DNA of 64,000 nt from positions 248,001 to 312,000 of the forward strand of contig NZ_CP116936.1 of assembly GCF_028475105.1 (NCBI RefSeq). The letters run 5' to 3'. Below the pieces are notes generated by a model, which saw only the letters and a list, made by a program, of their open reading frames with translations, was not told the origin of the DNA and made no database searches. This DNA is from Micromonospora sp. LH3U1. Its GTDB lineage: Bacteria > Actinomycetota > Actinomycetes > Mycobacteriales > Micromonosporaceae. This document shows positions 1 to 8,607 of the stretch, one piece after another (position 1 is the first letter of the stretch; every line of letters starts with the position of its first letter). The position numbers and the translations under genes are program-made.

Positions 1-108
1 GTCACCGGTGCCGAGCCGGTCACCCGGCCGATGCCGCCGGTGCCCGACCCCGGACCGGAGCCGCCCTCCCCGCCCGGTCGCCGCCCCACCCGCCGCGCGG
101 CCGGCTGA
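1..108 (+). CDS. C-terminal tail of a protein cut by the window edge
   Basis: An open frame enters from the left edge in phase 1 and stops at the TGA at 106-108. The 35 visible residues are rich in proline and arginine (ending RRPTRRAAG) and hold no recognisable domain. They would suit the disordered tail of a larger protein lying before the window. Function cannot be assigned. Pro/Arg-rich frames arise easily by chance in DNA this GC-rich, so confidence is limited. Confidence 0.35.
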   Translation, partial: VTGAEPVTRPMPPVPDPGPEPPSPPGRRPTRRAAG

Positions 109-117
109 TCCACCGCA

Positions 118-167
118 GTCGGCGCGGGACCTCCGGCCAGCTCAGGTCGGCGCGGGACCTCCGGCCA
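118..167. repeat. Two-copy tandem repeat, 22 bp, period 28
   Basis: The 22 bases at 118-139 are repeated at 146-167 (shared core GGCGCGGGACCTCC). The second copy lies inside the last codons of the minus-strand zinc-ribbon gene and the first lies just past its stop codon. This looks like a local slippage duplication at the gene's 3' end. It has little visible potential to act as a terminator. Confidence 0.7.
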
Positions 168-606
168 TTCGTTCGCGGACGGCCTCCAGCGCCTCGAAGG
201 CGTACGCCCAGTTGTGGCACTTGAAGCTGCGCAGGCCGTCGATCGCGGTGTGGCAGTCGGCGCAGCGCACGCCGGCGATGGCGTCCGGGATTTCGGTGTT
301 GACGTACTTGCGCTCGCCGAGGATGACGGTGGCGATCATGGCCTTGTCATGCAGGCCGGAGAGCGCCGACGAGACGATGTCGTACCAGGTGACCCGGCGG
401 CCGCACTTCGGGCAGTCCGGTTCGTCGCCGCTGACCCAGAGCGGAGCGCCGATGGTGCGCGCCGGCATGCCGAGCAGCTTCTCCAGCCGTCGGACGTCCG
501 ACTCCGGGGTCGTCCAGCGGTGTCGACCGGGCAGTGATGCGGGCGAGTCGTACACGGCGCGGAACAGGTCGTGATCGACCTGCACGGTTTCCCGCTGAGT
601 GGTCAT
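142..606 (-). CDS. Zinc-ribbon-like hypothetical protein (154 aa)
   Basis: The start is the ATG at 606-604, chosen because GAGGAGG lies 8 bases upstream; a longer frame to 681 lacks such a site. The product has two cysteine pairs, CPKC (Cys65, Cys68) and CADCH (Cys115, Cys118, His119), spaced so that they could bind one zinc ion. The rest is mixed helix/strand without signal peptide or membrane segment, so a cytoplasmic protein is expected. I do not recognise a named family. Its 3' end overlaps a short tandem duplication (118-139 and 146-167). Confidence 0.75.
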   Translation of the reverse strand: MTTQRETVQVDHDLFRAVYDSPASLPGRHRWTTPESDVRRLEKLLGMPARTIGAPLWVSGDEPDCPKCGRRVTWYDIVSSALSGLHDKAMIATVILGERKYVNTEIPDAIAGVRCADCHTAIDGLRSFKCHNWAYAFEALEAVRERMAGGPAPT

Positions 607-847
607 CGGCGTACCTCCTCGTTGAGTCGGTGCCCCCACCGTGGTCAGCGATGACCATGGGCGCAGCCGGATCAACGACACGAGGGGTCAGCGGGTCGTC
701 GCCCCCGGGTGTTAGACATCGAGCCGGAGGCTGTGGATTCGCACGGCTACGCGGGTCGGCGTCCGCCGCTGACCCGCTTTCGCCTCCGACGGCCTCCCCG
801 GGTGGTACGACGGACGCAGGGCGTGCGTGCCACCGGGAGGAGCGCTG

Positions 848-2008
848 ATGGCGAGCAGGCCCCAACGGCTGCTGCGGGGAGACGACTCGTCGCTCAACGC
901 CTCGTTCCTGGAGCTCTTCTTCGACCTGGCGTTCGTCCTCGCCCTCAGCCAGTTGGCCGGGCACCTGCTCCACGACCTCACGCTGGTCGGCGCGCTGCGT
1001 ACCGCCCTGCTGTTGACCGGGGTCTGGTGGATCTGGGTGACCACCACCTGGTTCGCCGACTGGTACGACCCGGCGAGCCCGTCGGTCCGATGGCTGCTGA
1101 TCGGCGCCGCGCTGGGCAGCCTGCTGGCCGGGGTGGCGATCCCGCACGCGCTGGATGGGCGGGGCCTGCTCTTCGCTGGCGCGTACGTCGCGGTCCACAT
1201 CGCCCGGGGCGTGGTCACCGTTTTTGCGCTGCGCGGTCACCCCCGGCAGAGGCGGGCGCTGCGGATCCTCTGCTGGTTCAGCGTCTCCGCCGTACCGTGG
1301 CTGGCCGGCGGGTTTCTGCCGGCGTGGCGGGTGCCGCTCTGGCTGGCCGCTCTCGCCATCGACCTCACCGGCCCACGGCTCGGCTGGCCCACTCCGCGGA
1401 TGGGCCGGACCGGGCGACAGGAGCTGCACCTCGCCGGCGAGCACTTCGCTGAGCGGTACCAACAAATCATGATCATTGCGCTCGGCGAACTCGTCCTGGT
1501 CGCCGGCCTCTCGTACGCCGGCACCCAGCTCGACCCCCCGCAGACCGCCGCGTTCCTGCTGGTCTTCGCCACCGCCGTGCTGATCGGTCTGCTCTACGTC
1601 ACGCCCGCCGGCCAGCGCCTCGGCCCGGCCATCGAGCACGCCGACCCGACCCGGCTCGGCGTCATCACCGGATACCTGCACCTGGTGATGATCGCCGGGC
1701 TGGTGGTCACCGCCGTCGGTGCCGAACTGAGCATCGCCCACCCCACGAAGACCGGCGACACGACCGCGGTCGTCGTCGTCCTGGGCGGTCCGATGCTGTT
1801 CCTCGCCGGGCGGATCCTCTTCTCGCTGGCGATCCACCGACGGCTCTCCTGGGCGCGGGTCGTCGCCCTGCTCGTGCTGGCGGGCGCCGCGGCCGTCGTG
1901 CGGCTGCCACTGCTGGCGGTCACCGGGGTCGCCACCGGGGTGGTGCTCTTGGTGGTCGTCCTGGACCACGCCGGCGTCCTCTCCTACCGTCGCGGATCTG
2001 GCGCGTAG
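848..2008 (+). CDS. ltrA: LtrA-family low-temperature-requirement membrane protein, copy 1
   Basis: A 386-aa polytopic membrane protein. The start ATG at 848 follows GGGAGGAGC with good spacing; an in-frame ATG at 827 has no such site. The N-terminal signature of the LtrA family (ASFLELFFDLAFVLALSQLA, residues about 18-37) is followed by about ten or more hydrophobic helices and the HFAERYQQIMIIALGELVL segment typical of the family. Family members are called low temperature requirement A proteins, but no transport substrate or biochemical activity is established. It lies 27 bp upstream of a MarR-GNAT gene, with a second LtrA gene convergent beyond it. Confidence 0.9.
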   Translation: MASRPQRLLRGDDSSLNASFLELFFDLAFVLALSQLAGHLLHDLTLVGALRTALLLTGVWWIWVTTTWFADWYDPASPSVRWLLIGAALGSLLAGVAIPHALDGRGLLFAGAYVAVHIARGVVTVFALRGHPRQRRALRILCWFSVSAVPWLAGGFLPAWRVPLWLAALAIDLTGPRLGWPTPRMGRTGRQELHLAGEHFAERYQQIMIIALGELVLVAGLSYAGTQLDPPQTAAFLLVFATAVLIGLLYVTPAGQRLGPAIEHADPTRLGVITGYLHLVMIAGLVVTAVGAELSIAHPTKTGDTTAVVVVLGGPMLFLAGRILFSLAIHRRLSWARVVALLVLAGAAAVVRLPLLAVTGVATGVVLLVVVLDHAGVLSYRRGSGA

Positions 2009-2016
2009 CCGGTAAG

Positions 2017-2032
2017 CCTGACTAAAGTCAGG
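2017..2032. promoter_or_regulatory. MarR-type operator upstream of the MarR-GNAT gene
   Basis: A perfect inverted repeat, CCTGAC at 2017-2022 and GTCAGG at 2027-2032 around TAAA, ends 3 bases before the ATG of the MarR-GNAT gene. The core TGACTAAAGTCA resembles operators bound by MarR proteins. Its position, overlapping what must be the promoter or the start of the transcript, suggests autorepression. This is inferred from placement and symmetry only. Confidence 0.6.
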
Positions 2033-2035
2033 TAT

Positions 2036-2947
2036 ATGGACTCGGCCCTCATTGCCGCCGTGCGGCGGTTCAACCGAACGGTCACCCAACGGGTGGGCGC
2101 GCTCGACGACGAGTACATGGCCCAGGGGCGCCCCCTGGGACAGGCCCGACTGCTCTGGGAGATCGGCCCCGCCGGTGCCGAGGTCGCCGCGCTACGGGCC
2201 CGGCTCGGCCTGGACTCCGGACACCTCAGCCGGCTCCTGCGCACCCTGGAAAACGACGGCCTGGTCACCGTGGGGCCGGCCGATCAGGCCGGCGGCGACG
2301 GCCGGGTACGCACCGCCACGCTCACCGACGCTGGTCGGACGGAGTGGGCCGACCTCGACGAACGGTCCGACGACCTCGCCACCTCGATACTCGAACCGCT
2401 CACCGAGCACCGCCGCGAACGACTCGTCGCCGCCATGGCCGAGGTCGAACGGCTCCTCATCGGGTCGATGGTGGTCATCGAGCCGTGCCCGCCGAGCGAC
2501 CCGCGAGCCCGTGCGTGCATGCGGGCCTACGCCCGGGACATCGCACGACGATTCGACGACGGGTTCGACCCCGCGCTGAGCAACCCGGTCCACGACGAGG
2601 CACTCGTCCCGCCCGCCGGCGTGCTCCTGCTCGCCACCCTCAACACCGAACCGATCGGTTGCGGGGCGGTCAAACTCCACCCCGACGCGCCCGCCGAGAT
2701 CAAACGCGTGTGGGTGGCGGACATCGTACGCGGGCTCGGCATCGGGCGACGCCTGCTGGGCGAGCTGGAACGGTACGCCGCCGAGCGGGGCGCGACCGCC
2801 ATCCGATTGGACACCAACCGCAACCTCACCGAGGCGATCGCCCTGTACCGCGCGGCCGGTTACCGGGAGATCGAGCCGTACAACACCGAGCACTACGCCC
2901 ACCACTGGTTCGAGAAGCGCGAGTTGCTCGCCACCCTGCCCCGCTGA
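2036..2947 (+). CDS. MarR regulator fused to GNAT acetyltransferase
   Basis: A 303-aa two-domain protein. Residues 1 to about 145 form a MarR winged helix (LRARLGLDSGHLSRLLRTLE is the recognition region, with the wing near GDGRVRTATLT). Residues about 150-303 form a GNAT fold whose acetyl-CoA loop is seen in VADIVRGLGIGRRLLGELE and whose C-terminal part is ALYRAAGYREIEPYN. MarR-GNAT fusions are common in actinobacteria. The fusion probably couples DNA binding to acetylation of an unknown small molecule or protein. A palindrome at 2017-2032 is its likely operator. The neighbouring LtrA gene ends only 27 bp upstream, and the start of this gene lacks a clear ribosome-binding site, so a nearly leaderless transcript is possible. 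Confidence 0.9.
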   Translation: MDSALIAAVRRFNRTVTQRVGALDDEYMAQGRPLGQARLLWEIGPAGAEVAALRARLGLDSGHLSRLLRTLENDGLVTVGPADQAGGDGRVRTATLTDAGRTEWADLDERSDDLATSILEPLTEHRRERLVAAMAEVERLLIGSMVVIEPCPPSDPRARACMRAYARDIARRFDDGFDPALSNPVHDEALVPPAGVLLLATLNTEPIGCGAVKLHPDAPAEIKRVWVADIVRGLGIGRRLLGELERYAAERGATAIRLDTNRNLTEAIALYRAAGYREIEPYNTEHYAHHWFEKRELLATLPR

Positions 2948-2978
2948 CCGCAGGCGGCGACCAGCTGGGTGCCTCCGG

Positions 2979-4160
2979 CTATCCGGGTGGTGCCGGCGAC
3001 TCAGGTAAGCGTCCTCTCGTGCGGGCGGCGTCCGAGGCGGCGACCCCGGCGAGGACCGCGGCGGCGGCGAGGGCGGCCACGAGCGGCGGTACGAGGAGCA
3101 TCAACGGCGTCAGGGCGGCCAGCGCGAGCAGCCCGATCGGTCGATCCCGGGATACCCGGCTGAAGACCACGTACTCGAAGCGTGCACGCCCGGCCAGGAA
3201 CAGCGCGGGTCCGCCGAGGATGACCGCGATCCAGGCGATTTGGGCGTGCCCGGACGGGTGGGCGATGACGAGTTCCGCGCCGACCGCGCTGACGACGACG
3301 CCGGCCACCATGACCAGGTGGGCGTAGAACGCCGACAGGCCAAGGCGGGCCGGATCGGGGGAGCCCGCGATGGCTGCTGCCGACAACTCGCCAGCACGAT
3401 AGATGTAGATACGCCAGAGCAGCACCGTGGTGGCGATCGACACCACGAACGCCGCGGTCCGGTCGGTCGCGAAACCGCTGCCACCGAGCGTCGAGGCGGA
3501 GACCAGGATCAATTCGCCCAGCGCGATGATGAAGAACTGCCGGTGGCGCTCCGCCAGGTGCTCGGCCGCGCTCGGCAACTCCGAGGGCGGCGAGCGGCCC
3601 AGACCCGGTGTCAGGTAGCGGAGTTTCCCCGCCAGATAGTCGATGGCCACCGCCAGCGCCCACAGTGCCTCCCGGGCGGTGCCGTGCACCAGTGCCCCCG
3701 CGATCCACGGCACAGCAGATACGCAGAACCAGATGACCACCCGTAGGGCGCCGCGCTGCAACTCGTGGCCCCGCAGGGCGATGAGAAGGCCGATGCTGCG
3801 ACCGACCTGGACGGCGACGTACGCGCCCGCGAAGACGAGGCCCTGCGCGCCGAACGCCGCCGGTAGCGCGACAGCCATCACCAGACTGCCGACCAGGGTC
3901 GTGATGACCAGCAGCTGAATCGTCGGCCGCTGCGGGTCGAACCTGTCCGGGACCGTTGCCGTGCTGCACCAGACCCACCACACCGCCAGCAGCAACACCA
4001 GCGTGTGGAAGGTGCCACGCCACGTGAGGTCCAGGCTGAGCACCTGCGAGAGCTGGATGAGCACGTAGACGAACGCCAGGTCGAAGAAGAGCTCCAGGAA
4101 GGTGGCGCGCTGCGGATCCTCGGGCTTCCGCAGCAGCTTGCCCGCCCTGCTCGTCGTCAT
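2979..4160 (-). CDS. ltrA: LtrA-family membrane protein, copy 2
   Basis: A 393-aa polytopic membrane protein with the same family signature as the gene at 848 (ATFLELFFDLAFVYVLIQLS near residues 19-38, then HLAERHRQFFIIALGELIL). The two are clearly paralogous but not near-identical, so this is not a recent duplication. It is convergent with the MarR-GNAT gene, 31 bp separating their stops. The ATG at 4160 is preceded by a weak AGGACGG site. Two LtrA copies flanking one regulator suggest a shared membrane stress role, but no activity is known for the family. Confidence 0.9.
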   Translation of the reverse strand: MTTSRAGKLLRKPEDPQRATFLELFFDLAFVYVLIQLSQVLSLDLTWRGTFHTLVLLLAVWWVWCSTATVPDRFDPQRPTIQLLVITTLVGSLVMAVALPAAFGAQGLVFAGAYVAVQVGRSIGLLIALRGHELQRGALRVVIWFCVSAVPWIAGALVHGTAREALWALAVAIDYLAGKLRYLTPGLGRSPPSELPSAAEHLAERHRQFFIIALGELILVSASTLGGSGFATDRTAAFVVSIATTVLLWRIYIYRAGELSAAAIAGSPDPARLGLSAFYAHLVMVAGVVVSAVGAELVIAHPSGHAQIAWIAVILGGPALFLAGRARFEYVVFSRVSRDRPIGLLALAALTPLMLLVPPLVAALAAAAVLAGVAASDAARTRGRLPESPAPPG

Positions 4161-4257
4161 CTGCTTGCCCGTCCTGTGGCTTTCTGCTCGCGTTGAGGCA
4201 TTCGTACCACGCGGCAGCGCTGATCAACCCGGTCTACGGCCGTGGTGGGCCTGTCGC

Positions 4258-5178
4258 TCAGGTCCCTGCTTGCATCTCAGGGCAGCCGGCAGGCTGTTCG
4301 ACGGAGTTGAGGTGGTGCGCGGTGCCGGCGAACGATCGGATGAGTTCGGTCTCGTTGCCGGTGCGCCAGATCAGGCCCCACCGGGCCGGCGGCGCGTCGT
4401 GGATCGGCACGTAGGCGATGTCTGGCCGGGCGTAGTAACGGGCGGCTTGCGCGTGCACGGGCGAGACGGCTTCGCCCGTGGCGAGGATCGGGATCATCTC
4501 CTGGAAGTTGGAGACGGACGGGCCGATGCGGATCAGACGTCCGCTGGGCGTGCGTAGGGGAACCAGGATCTCGCGCCAGTAATCGGGCCGGGCCCCGCCC
4601 ATGACGGTCTCGTCCGCCAGGTCCTCGTAGGAGACCGACTCACGACCGGCGAGCGGGTGGGTTGCCCCGACGGCCAGCACGATGGGTTCGGTGTAGATGA
4701 CCGGGCCGACGGTGAGGTCCGGCTCCCTGACGGGGAGCCAGACGATCTGGATGTCGATGTCCCCGGCGCGCAGCCGCCCGAAGGGGTCGCCGAAGTCGAC
4801 ATGCCGCAGCTGCACCTCGCACTCGGGGTGACCTTGAGCGAACGCGTCGAACAGTTGGCGGAAGTCGGCGAGGTTGACGGCAATGGACCCGATCCTCAGC
4901 ACGCCGGTCCTACCGCGGGCGGCGAGCCTGGCCCGATCCATACCCTCGGACAGGCCTCGGTACATGGGCTGAATGTCGTCGAAGAGTCGTTGGCCGATCG
5001 GCGTCAGCGCCACGTGCCGATTGTCACGCTCGAACAGGGCCGCACCGATCCTGCGTTCCTGCTTCTTGATCGCCTGACTGACCCGGGCCTGGGTCACGTG
5101 CAGCCGCTCAGCGGTGCGGGTGAAATGCAGTTCCTCCGCCAGGGTGAGGAAGATTTCGATGTCTCTCAGTTCCATCAC
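4258..5178 (-). CDS. LysR-family transcriptional regulator
   Basis: A 306-aa LysR-type regulator. The N-terminal winged helix is plain (MMELRDIEIFLTLAEELHFT, then TAERLHVTQARVSQAIKKQE, residues 1-45), followed by a periplasmic-binding-protein-like effector domain to about residue 290. It is divergent from the RibD/DHFR-like gene at 5312, which is its likely target. Between them, CACGT (5212-5216) and ACGTG (5223-5227) form a 5-6-5 inverted repeat that could be part of a LysR operator. The effector ligand cannot be told from sequence. Confidence 0.9.
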   Translation of the reverse strand: MMELRDIEIFLTLAEELHFTRTAERLHVTQARVSQAIKKQERRIGAALFERDNRHVALTPIGQRLFDDIQPMYRGLSEGMDRARLAARGRTGVLRIGSIAVNLADFRQLFDAFAQGHPECEVQLRHVDFGDPFGRLRAGDIDIQIVWLPVREPDLTVGPVIYTEPIVLAVGATHPLAGRESVSYEDLADETVMGGARPDYWREILVPLRTPSGRLIRIGPSVSNFQEMIPILATGEAVSPVHAQAARYYARPDIAYVPIHDAPPARWGLIWRTGNETELIRSFAGTAHHLNSVEQPAGCPEMQAGT

Positions 5179-5311
5179 TGTCCCAGTGCGTTCATTAGCG
5201 GAGGGTTATGGCACGTTATCAGACGTGATCTTGTAGCTCGGGACCTCGCAGGGCACGCTGATGAACGTCGGAGCGAGGAACAGCATCCGGCATCCGAGCA
5301 AGGAGATGTTC

Positions 5312-5923
5312 GTGCGCAAGCTCGTGTATTACATCGCCACCACCCTGGACGGCTTCATCGCCGGTCCCGACGGCGCCGATCCCACCGGCCCTGGCGGATT
5401 CTGGCCTCTTCCGGAGGACTACCTGCACCACCTCGTCGCCGAGTACCCGGAAACCCTGCCGGGGCCGGCCAGGCAGGCGTTCGGTATCACCGACCAGGGC
5501 AGCCGGTTCGACACCGTTCTGGAAGGGCGCCACTCCTACGAGGTGGGGCTCAAGGCCGGCGTGACCGACGCGTACCCGCACCTGCGCCACCTGGTGTTCT
5601 CGCGCACGCTGGATCGGAGTCCGGACCCAGCCGTCGAGGTCATGTCCGCGGACCCGATTGCCACGGTGCGTGAGCTCAAGCGGCACGACGGCAAGGACGT
5701 CTGGGTGATCGGCGGCGGTGCCCTGGCCGGGGCCCTCTACGCCGAGATCGATCAGCTGATCGTCAAGCTCGCGCCGTTGACCATCGGCACCGGCATTCCG
5801 CTGTTCGGCCGCGACGCCGTCTTCGCACCGCGCACCTGGCGCCTGACCGACCACACCGTCCTGGGCAGTGGCTCCCTCTTCCTGACCTACGCCCGCACAC
5901 AGGCCGGAAACGAGTCCGCATGA
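5312..5923 (+). CDS. RibD C-terminal/dihydrofolate-reductase-like reductase
   Basis: A 203-aa protein of the RibD-C/DHFR-like fold. The GTG at 5312 is preferred: AGGAG at 5301-5305 sits 6 bases before it, whereas the ATG at 5306 abuts that site, and the product then begins MRKLVYYIATTLDGFIAGPD, the usual family start. The NADPH-binding loop is visible in VWVIGGGALAGALYAEIDQL. Members reduce pterin- or flavin-like substrates, often with unknown physiological substrate. The stop overlaps the start of the following GNAT by 4 bases, so the two are co-translated. The divergent LysR gene probably regulates them. Confidence 0.88.
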   Translation: MRKLVYYIATTLDGFIAGPDGADPTGPGGFWPLPEDYLHHLVAEYPETLPGPARQAFGITDQGSRFDTVLEGRHSYEVGLKAGVTDAYPHLRHLVFSRTLDRSPDPAVEVMSADPIATVRELKRHDGKDVWVIGGGALAGALYAEIDQLIVKLAPLTIGTGIPLFGRDAVFAPRTWRLTDHTVLGSGSLFLTYARTQAGNESA

Positions 5924-6876
5924 CCAGCAGCAGCACCTCCCTCGACAACGTCACGATCCGTCCCATCACCGGGCCGGACGAGATCGCCCTGTTCAACCGC
6001 CTGCCGTACACCATCAATCACGAACTCGCCGATGACCTCGCCGCGCAACGCCGCCGACCGGAGTGGATGTGGGTGGCCCTGCACGGCGACCGCCTGCTCG
6101 CCAGGGTCGCCTGGTGGGGCCGCGGCGGCGACAGCACCCCGCTCCTGCTGGACATCCTCGACGTCGACGACAGCGCCGAGGACCTGGCCGAGGTGGCGCA
6201 GGCGTTGTACGAGACGGCCGCGAAACAGGTCCTGCCATACGGCACCGTCCCTCCCGAGTACGGTCGCTTCCTCCCGGCAAACTGGCGCGAGGACCCGGAC
6301 GCGTACCGGGCGGTGCGACTGAGGATGGGTGTCCTTGAGGACACCGGCGCGCAGTTGACGGTCGAGCGGCTGCGCCTGGAATGGCGCCCCGCAGCCGGCC
6401 TGCCCGCGCCCGACCAGCGACTGTCCTTCCGCCCGGCCCGCGACACCGACGAACTGATCACGCTGATGACGCGCGCACTGGACGGGACCCTGGACGCGCA
6501 CAGCCGTGCCGACCTGGCGCAGATGTCCCCCCATGAGGCCGCACTCAAGCACTACGAGCAGGAACTCGCCACGTACTCCAGCCCTCGTCAGTGGTGGCGT
6601 ATCGGCACCTTGGGCGAGGGCGGCGATCCGGTCGGCTTCGTCGTACCGGCGCGCAATGCCTACCACCCGGTGATCGCCTATCTTGGCGTCGTGCCGGAAC
6701 ACCGGGGCCACGGATATGTCGACGGTTTCCTCGCCGAAGGCACCCGAATCCTGGCCGCCGAGAACGTCCCACGCATCCGCGCCGCCACCGACCTGGGTAA
6801 CGCCCCCATGGCAAACGCCTTCGTCCGCGCCGGCTACGTCAACTTCGAGCGCGCCATCAACATGTCCTGGCAGTGA
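5920..6876 (+). CDS. GNAT-family N-acetyltransferase (318 aa)
   Basis: The ATG at 5920 overlaps the upstream stop (ATGA), making a tight two-gene operon. The GNAT core lies in the C-terminal half: residues about 205-318 include VIAYLGVVPEHRGHGYVDGF, the beta4-alpha3 acetyl-CoA loop, and NAPMANAFVRAGYVNFERA at the end. The N-terminal half (PITGPDEIALFNRLPYTINH...) is a second, degenerate GNAT-like unit, as in other tandem GNAT proteins of about this length. The substrate is unknown. Pairing with a reductase suggests modification or detoxification of a small molecule. Confidence 0.85.
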   Translation: MTSSSTSLDNVTIRPITGPDEIALFNRLPYTINHELADDLAAQRRRPEWMWVALHGDRLLARVAWWGRGGDSTPLLLDILDVDDSAEDLAEVAQALYETAAKQVLPYGTVPPEYGRFLPANWREDPDAYRAVRLRMGVLEDTGAQLTVERLRLEWRPAAGLPAPDQRLSFRPARDTDELITLMTRALDGTLDAHSRADLAQMSPHEAALKHYEQELATYSSPRQWWRIGTLGEGGDPVGFVVPARNAYHPVIAYLGVVPEHRGHGYVDGFLAEGTRILAAENVPRIRAATDLGNAPMANAFVRAGYVNFERAINMSWQ

Positions 6877-6933
6877 GTGGCGGCCACCGCCCCCACGCTC
6901 GTTCGCCGAGGTCAGGACCGGCTCGCGGCGTGG

Positions 6934-7326
6934 TTACAGCCGTTCGAAGCTCTCCATGCCGGCGAGTTTCAGCACCTCGGTCCGGGTCGCCGGGCATTCC
7001 TGCCGGGTCTGGTCGTCGATCTGACGGCCGGTCGGTACGGGGCCCTGCTTCTCGTACCAGGAATAGAGGTTCACGGTGAGGTTGGCCATCACGCCCGTCT
7101 CGGACCCGATCCCCTTGAGCGTCGGCAACTGGCCGTCCAGGTAGGCACACACCTTCTTCGCGGATACCGGCGCGGAGCCGCCGGCCGGAGCGGTTCCGGC
7201 CGCGCTGGTCGCTGTCGGGGTGTCCGGCGCTGCGGCGCCGGTTGCCTCGGGCGCGTCGGTGTCGGCACAGGCCGTCAGGGCGAGGCCCAGGCAGAGGGCT
7301 GGCGCGAGCAGTCGGATGTTCCTCAT
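6934..7326 (-). CDS. Small secreted lipoprotein (130 aa)
   Basis: The protein starts with a lipoprotein signal peptide (MRNIRLLAPALCLGLALTAC); the lipobox LTAC puts the acylated cysteine at residue 20. A Thr/Ala/Pro-rich linker follows (residues 21-55), then a short globular region with two further cysteines (Cys at KKVCAY and RQECPA) that could form a disulfide. It should be anchored on the outer face of the membrane. Its ATG overlaps the stop of the upstream methyltransferase gene by 4 bases (7323-7326). No named family is recognised. Confidence 0.8.
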   Translation of the reverse strand: MRNIRLLAPALCLGLALTACADTDAPEATGAAAPDTPTATSAAGTAPAGGSAPVSAKKVCAYLDGQLPTLKGIGSETGVMANLTVNLYSWYEKQGPVPTGRQIDDQTRQECPATRTEVLKLAGMESFERL

Positions 7327-8252
7327 CGGTTCTCGTCCTGACGTGGTTGTGGGTGGTGGTGGGTCGGGGCTGCGGCCGGTGCGTTGTCAGCCCCGGCGGC
7401 GTTCGCGGTGACGAGCCAGAGCCCGGCGGGCAGTCGGTAGCCGACGCCAGGTTCACGAAACCGGTCGAGTAGCCGGACCGCCCCCGCCCGAGCCGAAGCC
7501 TGCGCAGCCAGAGGGGCCGTCCGGTAAGCGGCGCCGGCGGGGCCGACCTCGATGAGCCATTCGGCCACCGCGTCGGCGTCCTCTGAAGCGTCCAGGGAGA
7601 CGTCACACGGCGTGATCGTGACGGCGGTGAAGCCGGCGACGGTGAGGACCCGCATGAGCCTCGCCGGGTCGGCGAAGGAGAACGGACCGGGCTCGTCACC
7701 TACCGGTAGCGGTGGTAACGGCCCGAGGTGCGGTGCTGCCCCGAGCATCGCCGCGGACAGCCACGGGTTGACGCTGCCGTCGCGGAAGACGGTCGCGGCG
7801 AGGCGCCCTCCCGGACGCAGTGATCGCCGGATCGTGGTGCAGCCGGCAACGGGATCCGCCAACAGCATCAGGGTCATTCGCGAGAATGCCGCGTCGAATG
7901 GGGCCCCCGGCACGACATCGAGGGTCTCGATGTCGGCCAGGCGGAACTGGATGCCCGGGTACCGGTCCGTGGGGAACCGTTGCCGAGCAGCGGTCACCAT
8001 CGCCTCGGCGATGTCGACACCGACCGCCGCGCCGGTCTCGCCAACTGCGGCCGCGAGTTCGGCCGTGGTGCCGCCGCAGCCGCAGCCCACATCAAGGATC
8101 CGTTCGGCCGGCCGCGCGGCCAATCGCTCCATGGCCGGTGCGCCCAGCGGGCGACCGACCTCGTCCTGCCGATCCGCGTGTCGAATCCAGCCAGCTGCTG
8201 CTCCCGCCCAGAAGGTGGCGTTGCGTTCCCGCAAGCTGGCGGTGTCGGCCAT
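7323..8252 (-). CDS. Class I SAM-dependent methyltransferase
   Basis: A 309-aa protein with the Rossmann-fold SAM-binding motif ILDVGCGCGGTTAELAAAVG (residues about 52-71), the acidic loop VGVDIAEAMV, and FDAAFSRMTLMLLADP as motif IV-like. It belongs to the ubiE/COQ5-like group by appearance; the substrate is unknown. Its ATG overlaps the TGA of the upstream monooxygenase-like gene (TGATG) and its stop overlaps the lipoprotein start, so three genes form one operon downstream of the TetR operator at 8566-8592. The C-terminal tail is Ala/Pro/His-rich. Confidence 0.88.
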   Translation of the reverse strand: MADTASLRERNATFWAGAAAGWIRHADRQDEVGRPLGAPAMERLAARPAERILDVGCGCGGTTAELAAAVGETGAAVGVDIAEAMVTAARQRFPTDRYPGIQFRLADIETLDVVPGAPFDAAFSRMTLMLLADPVAGCTTIRRSLRPGGRLAATVFRDGSVNPWLSAAMLGAAPHLGPLPPLPVGDEPGPFSFADPARLMRVLTVAGFTAVTITPCDVSLDASEDADAVAEWLIEVGPAGAAYRTAPLAAQASARAGAVRLLDRFREPGVGYRLPAGLWLVTANAAGADNAPAAAPTHHHPQPRQDENR

Positions 8253-8545
8253 CAGAACGGCATCTCGGCGCCGTCGACGCTCATCGACCGGAAGTGAGCC
8301 GCCTTCGTCGGGTCGAAGCCGTCCTCCTGCGCCGCCAGGCCCGCAGCCCGGACCAGCCGTTCGGACTGGAACCGACGGAATGCCGCTTCGTCCTGCCAGA
8401 TGTTGATGATCCGCCAGCCGTCCTCGGTCGGCCCGGCGACATGCGCCAGGAGGCCCGGCGGCCGGTCCGGTCCAAGGTGTTGCTCCACCTGCCGGTATTC
8501 CGCCTCACTGACTCCGGGCATCTCTTGCAACACACCGAACGGCAT
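8252..8545 (-). CDS. Antibiotic-biosynthesis-monooxygenase-like (ABM) protein
   Basis: A 97-aa dimeric alpha/beta-barrel type protein. The start at 8545 (MPFGVLQEMPG) is taken over a longer frame because AGGCGG lies 6 bases upstream and family proteins begin this way. The region GLLAHVAGPTEDGWRIINIW followed by DEAAFRRFQ is typical of ABM/stress-responsive barrel proteins, which include quinol monooxygenases and many uncharacterised members. It heads the monooxygenase-methyltransferase-lipoprotein operon and is divergent from the TetR gene at 8608. Confidence 0.75.
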   Translation of the reverse strand: MPFGVLQEMPGVSEAEYRQVEQHLGPDRPPGLLAHVAGPTEDGWRIINIWQDEAAFRRFQSERLVRAAGLAAQEDGFDPTKAAHFRSMSVDGAEMPF

Positions 8546-8565
8546 AGCCACCGCCTCTCGATCTC

Positions 8566-8592
8566 GATAGAGTGAGCCTCTATCCAATAGAG
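8566..8592. promoter_or_regulatory. TetR operator with three half-sites
   Basis: Three copies of one half-site occur in alternating orientation: GATAGAG (8566-8572), CTCTATC (8578-8584) and ATAGAG (8587-8592). They make two overlapping perfect palindromes, 7-5-7 (8566-8584) and 6-3-6 (8578-8592). The block lies between the divergent ABM operon and the TetR gene, so one repressor could control both directions. TACACT at 8596-8601 is 6 bases before the TetR GTG at 8608 and would serve as the -10 of a leaderless transcript. Confidence 0.7.
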
Positions 8593-8607
8593 CACTACAC
8601 TGGGCAG

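Noticed and set aside
347..2089. A 580-codon minus-strand open frame across the first LtrA gene
   Set aside because: It is an antisense shadow of a GC-rich membrane-protein gene. The translation is low-complexity (Gly/Arg/Gln/Asp/Pro) without family resemblance, while the plus-strand LtrA frame is clearly real.
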